A stretch of 64,000 bases of DNA from positions 620,001 through 684,000 of the forward strand of contig NZ_WSEL01000003.1 of NCBI RefSeq assembly GCF_009758015.1, in the 5' to 3' direction. Numbering within the stretch: position 1 is the stretch's first letter; every line of letters starts with the position of its first letter. The notes under the pieces were generated by a model. That model had not been told where the DNA came from and searched no databases. It saw nothing but the letters and a program-made list of their open reading frames with translations. Position numbers and translations under genes: made by a program. Source of the stretch: Ramlibacter pinisoli (GTDB lineage Bacteria > Pseudomonadota > Gammaproteobacteria > Burkholderiales > Burkholderiaceae_C). Below, piece by piece: positions 61,550 to 64,000 of the stretch.

Positions 61550-63555
61550 GGCGGCTGCAGACCCTGCCGCGCGAGGCGCGCGACACGCTGTTCCTGCTGG
61601 CGGTGATCGCCTGGCTGATCCTGCCGCAGCTGGGCCAGCTGCCCTGGTGGTGCATCGGCCTCACCGCGGCCGTGCTGGCTTGGCGCGGCGTGCTGGCGGT
61701 GCGCGGCGACCCGCTGCCCGGCAACGGCTGGGTCCTGGCACTGCTGGCCGCCACCATCGGCGCCACGCTGCTGTCGCACCGCACCCTACTCGGCCGCGAT
61801 GCCGGCGTGACGCTCATCGTCGTGCTGCTGGCCCTGAAGACGCTGGAGCTGCGCGCCCGGCGCGATGCCTTCGTGGTGTTCTTCCTCGGCTTCTTCACCA
61901 TGCTGACCAACTTCTTCTTCTCGCAGTCGCTGCCGACGGCGGGAGCGATGCTGGTCGGCCTGCTGGGCCTGCTGACGGCCCTCGTCAACGCCCACATGCC
62001 GGTCGGCCGGCCGCCGCTGCTGCAGGCCGCGCGCACCGCCGGCTGGATGGCGCTGCTGGGCGCGCCCATGATGGCCGTGCTGTTCATGCTGTTCCCGCGC
62101 CTTGCCCCGCTGTGGGGTATCCCCGGCGACGGCATGACCGGCCGCACCGGCCTGTCGGCCACCATGCAGGTGGGCACCGTGGCCCAGCTCGCGCTGGAGG
62201 AAAGCGTCGCGATGCGGGTGCGCTTCGAGGGCCCGCTGCCGGCACCGTCGGAGATGTACTTCCGCGGCCCGGTCCTGTCCTCCTTCGACGGCCGCGTGTG
62301 GCGCCCGCTCGTGCCGCGCATCGGCGCCTACGCGGCCGGCCTGCTGCCGCCGGTGCGGCTAGAGGGCCTGGGCCCCGCGGTGCGCTACGCGGTCATGCTG
62401 GAGCCGAACAACCGGCCTTGGCTGCTGGTGCTGGACGCCGCCACCGAGCGGCCCAGCGGCGCGGGTCTGGAAGCGATCAGCGGCGGCGAGCTGCAATGGG
62501 TGGCCAGCCGCCCGGTCACCGACCTGGTCCGCTACAGCGCCGAGAGCCACGTCGCCTACCGCGCCGCCGCCGACGCCCGTCCCTTCAGCGTGCCCATCCA
62601 GTACCGCGAGCTGCCGCCGTCGTTCAACCCGCGCACGCTGCAGCTCGCCAGCCAGCTGATCGCGCAGGTCCCGGGCGGGGCGGCCAACAAGCCGGCGCTG
62701 GTCGATGCGGCGCTGCAGCGGCTGCGCACCGGCGGCTACGTCTACACGCTCGACCCCGGCGTGTACGGCGAGCACACCGCCGACGAATTCTGGTTCGACC
62801 GCAAGCAGGGCTTCTGCGAGCACATCGCCTCGGCGTTCGTCGTGCTCATGCGCGGCATGGACATCCCGGCCCGGGTGGTCACCGGCTACCAGGGCGGCGA
62901 GCTGAACTCGATCGACGGCTGGTGGACGGTGCGCCAGAGCGACGCCCATGCGTGGGCCGAGGTGTGGCTGGCCGGCCTCGGCTGGGTGCGGGTCGACCCC
63001 ACCGCCTACGTCGCGCCGTCACGCACCGGCTCGCTGCAGCGGCTGCTGCCGCCCCAGGGGGTGTTCGCGGCGGCGCTGGGCACCGTCAGCCCCGGCCTGC
63101 TGGGCAGCCTGCGGGAGGGCTGGGAGGCGGTCAACAACCGCTGGAACCAGTGGGTGCTGAACTACACCCAAAGCAAGCAGCTGGACCTGTTGCGCAACCT
63201 CGGCTTCAAGTCGCCGAACTGGCAGGACCTGACGTTCCTGCTGATCGCCATCGTGGTCGCCGTGGCCCTGGGCGGCGCAGCCTGGGCGCGCTGGGAGCGC
63301 AGCCGCCAGGACCCCTGGCTGCGGCTGCTGGCGCGCGTGCGCCAGCGCCTGGCGCGCGAGGGCGTCGTGGTGCCGCCGGCCGGCGGGCCACGCCAGCTCG
63401 CGCAGGCCGTCACCAACCGTTTCGGCCACGAGGCGCAGGCGCTGGCAGACTGGCTGCTGCGCCTGGAGGCGCAGCGCTATGCACGCCGGCCCCCCACCGA
63501 GTTACCCGCGCTGCAGCGCGAACTGAACCGCCTGCCCTGGCCCGCCGCCCGATGA
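61543..63555 (+). CDS. tgpA: Membrane transglutaminase-like protein TgpA
   Basis: A 670-residue protein with about five to six N-terminal helices (residues 15-190), a periplasmic transglutaminase-core domain and a last helix near 565-585 before a cytoplasmic DUF4129-like tail. The Cys-His-Asp triad is complete: C425 in GFCEHIAS, H469 in DAHAWAEVW and D485 in VRVDPTAYV. Homologues include the essential TgpA of Pseudomonas aeruginosa. It starts with GTG inside the DUF58 gene end and ends in an ATGA overlap with mltB. Confidence 0.92.
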   Translation: MLGRLQTLPREARDTLFLLAVIAWLILPQLGQLPWWCIGLTAAVLAWRGVLAVRGDPLPGNGWVLALLAATIGATLLSHRTLLGRDAGVTLIVVLLALKTLELRARRDAFVVFFLGFFTMLTNFFFSQSLPTAGAMLVGLLGLLTALVNAHMPVGRPPLLQAARTAGWMALLGAPMMAVLFMLFPRLAPLWGIPGDGMTGRTGLSATMQVGTVAQLALEESVAMRVRFEGPLPAPSEMYFRGPVLSSFDGRVWRPLVPRIGAYAAGLLPPVRLEGLGPAVRYAVMLEPNNRPWLLVLDAATERPSGAGLEAISGGELQWVASRPVTDLVRYSAESHVAYRAAADARPFSVPIQYRELPPSFNPRTLQLASQLIAQVPGGAANKPALVDAALQRLRTGGYVYTLDPGVYGEHTADEFWFDRKQGFCEHIASAFVVLMRGMDIPARVVTGYQGGELNSIDGWWTVRQSDAHAWAEVWLAGLGWVRVDPTAYVAPSRTGSLQRLLPPQGVFAAALGTVSPGLLGSLREGWEAVNNRWNQWVLNYTQSKQLDLLRNLGFKSPNWQDLTFLLIAIVVAVALGGAAWARWERSRQDPWLRLLARVRQRLAREGVVVPPAGGPRQLAQAVTNRFGHEAQALADWLLRLEAQRYARRPPTELPALQRELNRLPWPAAR

Positions 63556-64000
63556 CCCGCGTCTCCCTGTTCGTTGCCGCCGCCGTGGCGGCCTTCCTCC
63601 TGCTGCCCGCCACCACCCTGGCCGCCAAGGCCACGGCCCGCAAGACCGGCAACGGCGCGGCGCCGGTCCGCCAGGGCACGCCCTACGCGACACGCGACGA
63701 CGCCATGCAGTTCGCCGACGAGCTGGCCGAACGGCGCGGCCTGGACCGCGGGCGCACGCGCGCCGCCATCGCGCAGGCGCAGCTGCTGCCGGTGGTGGTG
63801 CGGCTGATGCAGCCGCCTCCCGCCGGCACGCCCAAGAACTGGACCCTGTACCGCAGCCGGTTCATCGACGCGGTGCGCATCCAGGCCGGCGTGCGCTTCT
63901 GGCAGGCCAACCGCGAGGCGCTCGAGCGCGCGGAACGCGAGTACGGCGTGCCGCCCGAGATCGTGGTCGGCATCGTGGGCGTCGAATCCATCTATGGCCA
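63552..64000 (+). CDS. mltB: Lytic transglycosylase B (MltB-like), C-terminal part beyond window
   Basis: The first 149 codons of a membrane-bound-lytic-transglycosylase-B family protein. A signal peptide (FVAAAVAAFLLLPATTLA) lacks a lipobox Cys, so the protein is probably soluble in the periplasm. The region PKNWTLYRSRFIDAVRIQAG and the catalytic E145 in GIVGVESIYG identify the family, which cleaves peptidoglycan strands with formation of anhydro-muramic ends. It is coupled to tgpA by ATGA, linking the MoxR/TgpA operon to cell-wall turnover. Most of the goose-lysozyme-like fold is missing only because the window ends. Confidence 0.88.
   Translation, partial: MTRVSLFVAAAVAAFLLLPATTLAAKATARKTGNGAAPVRQGTPYATRDDAMQFADELAERRGLDRGRTRAAIAQAQLLPVVVRLMQPPPAGTPKNWTLYRSRFIDAVRIQAGVRFWQANREALERAEREYGVPPEIVVGIVGVESIYG

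Overview
The window is a chromosomal segment of a very GC-rich betaproteobacterium, most likely a Burkholderiales member of the Comamonadaceae type (Ramlibacter/Variovorax-like). The pointers are the betaproteobacterial grpE-dnaK-dnaJ order, a Bug-type periplasmic receptor, a cyanide-insensitive type cydAB oxidase behind a GbsR/MarR regulator, a PA0069-type radical SAM protein, and the codon usage. The genus is inference. I see no tRNA, rRNA, CRISPR array, prophage, insertion sequence or plasmid function. Genes are packed densely, with many 4-base ATGA/GTGA overlaps.

Layout. 1-423: 5' part of an HSL-type esterase gene (minus strand). 956-5450: seven-gene operon of membrane proteins, two paralogous 2TM proteins around a serine hydrolase, and a LytS/LytTR two-component pair; it lies between two direct copies of a 120-bp composite palindromic repeat. 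5715-7496: PoxB-like thiamine-diphosphate enzyme. 7497-7988: no gene, but a chain of hairpins ending in a strong orphan terminator, a candidate small RNA. 8289-11836: metal (zinc-type) uptake cluster with receptor and permease but no ATPase. 12000-14575: small secreted protein, glnS, DUF6494 protein. 14666-17184: tandemly duplicated alpha/beta hydrolase genes including their promoters. 17272-19070: GH15 glycosidase broken by a one-base frameshift. 19243-24874: dbpA, a hybrid histidine kinase, an ArsR-type regulator and small proteins.

25022-29642: LysR regulator divergent from a cupin/hydrolase/Bug receptor/MFS operon, probably uptake and breakdown of an unidentified organic acid. 29757-37154: DUF3096 protein, membrane-anchored Mrr-like nuclease, amidase, hydrolases, class V aminotransferase, SRAP protein. 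37278-39583: HTH regulator coupled to a frameshifted fumarylacetoacetase-family gene, FKBP isomerase, RidA protein. 39809-43648: grpE-dnaK-dnaJ. 43892-48660: EptA-N-like membrane protein, radical SAM protein with a LexA-type box, GbsR/MarR regulator and cydAB. 48664-53346: nitronate monooxygenase, acyl-CoA dehydrogenase and etfBA, a fatty/organic-acid oxidation block. 53635-56529: complete TRAP transporter. 56542-59565: MscS channel, enoyl-CoA hydratase, histone-deacetylase-like protein. 59604-64000: coupled moxR-DUF58-tgpA operon running into mltB.

The most useful new observations are the candidate structured RNA at 7633-7826, the paired 120-bp elements around the LytTR operon, the ATPase-less metal uptake cluster, several palindromic operators next to their probable regulators (LysR, ArsR, GbsR, LexA, a TetR-like site before etfB), a repeated arrangement of -10-like hexamers 6-9 bases before start codons suggesting leaderless transcripts, and two one-base frameshifts that both look like a lost C. 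No single wholly new defence or biosynthetic system is evident.
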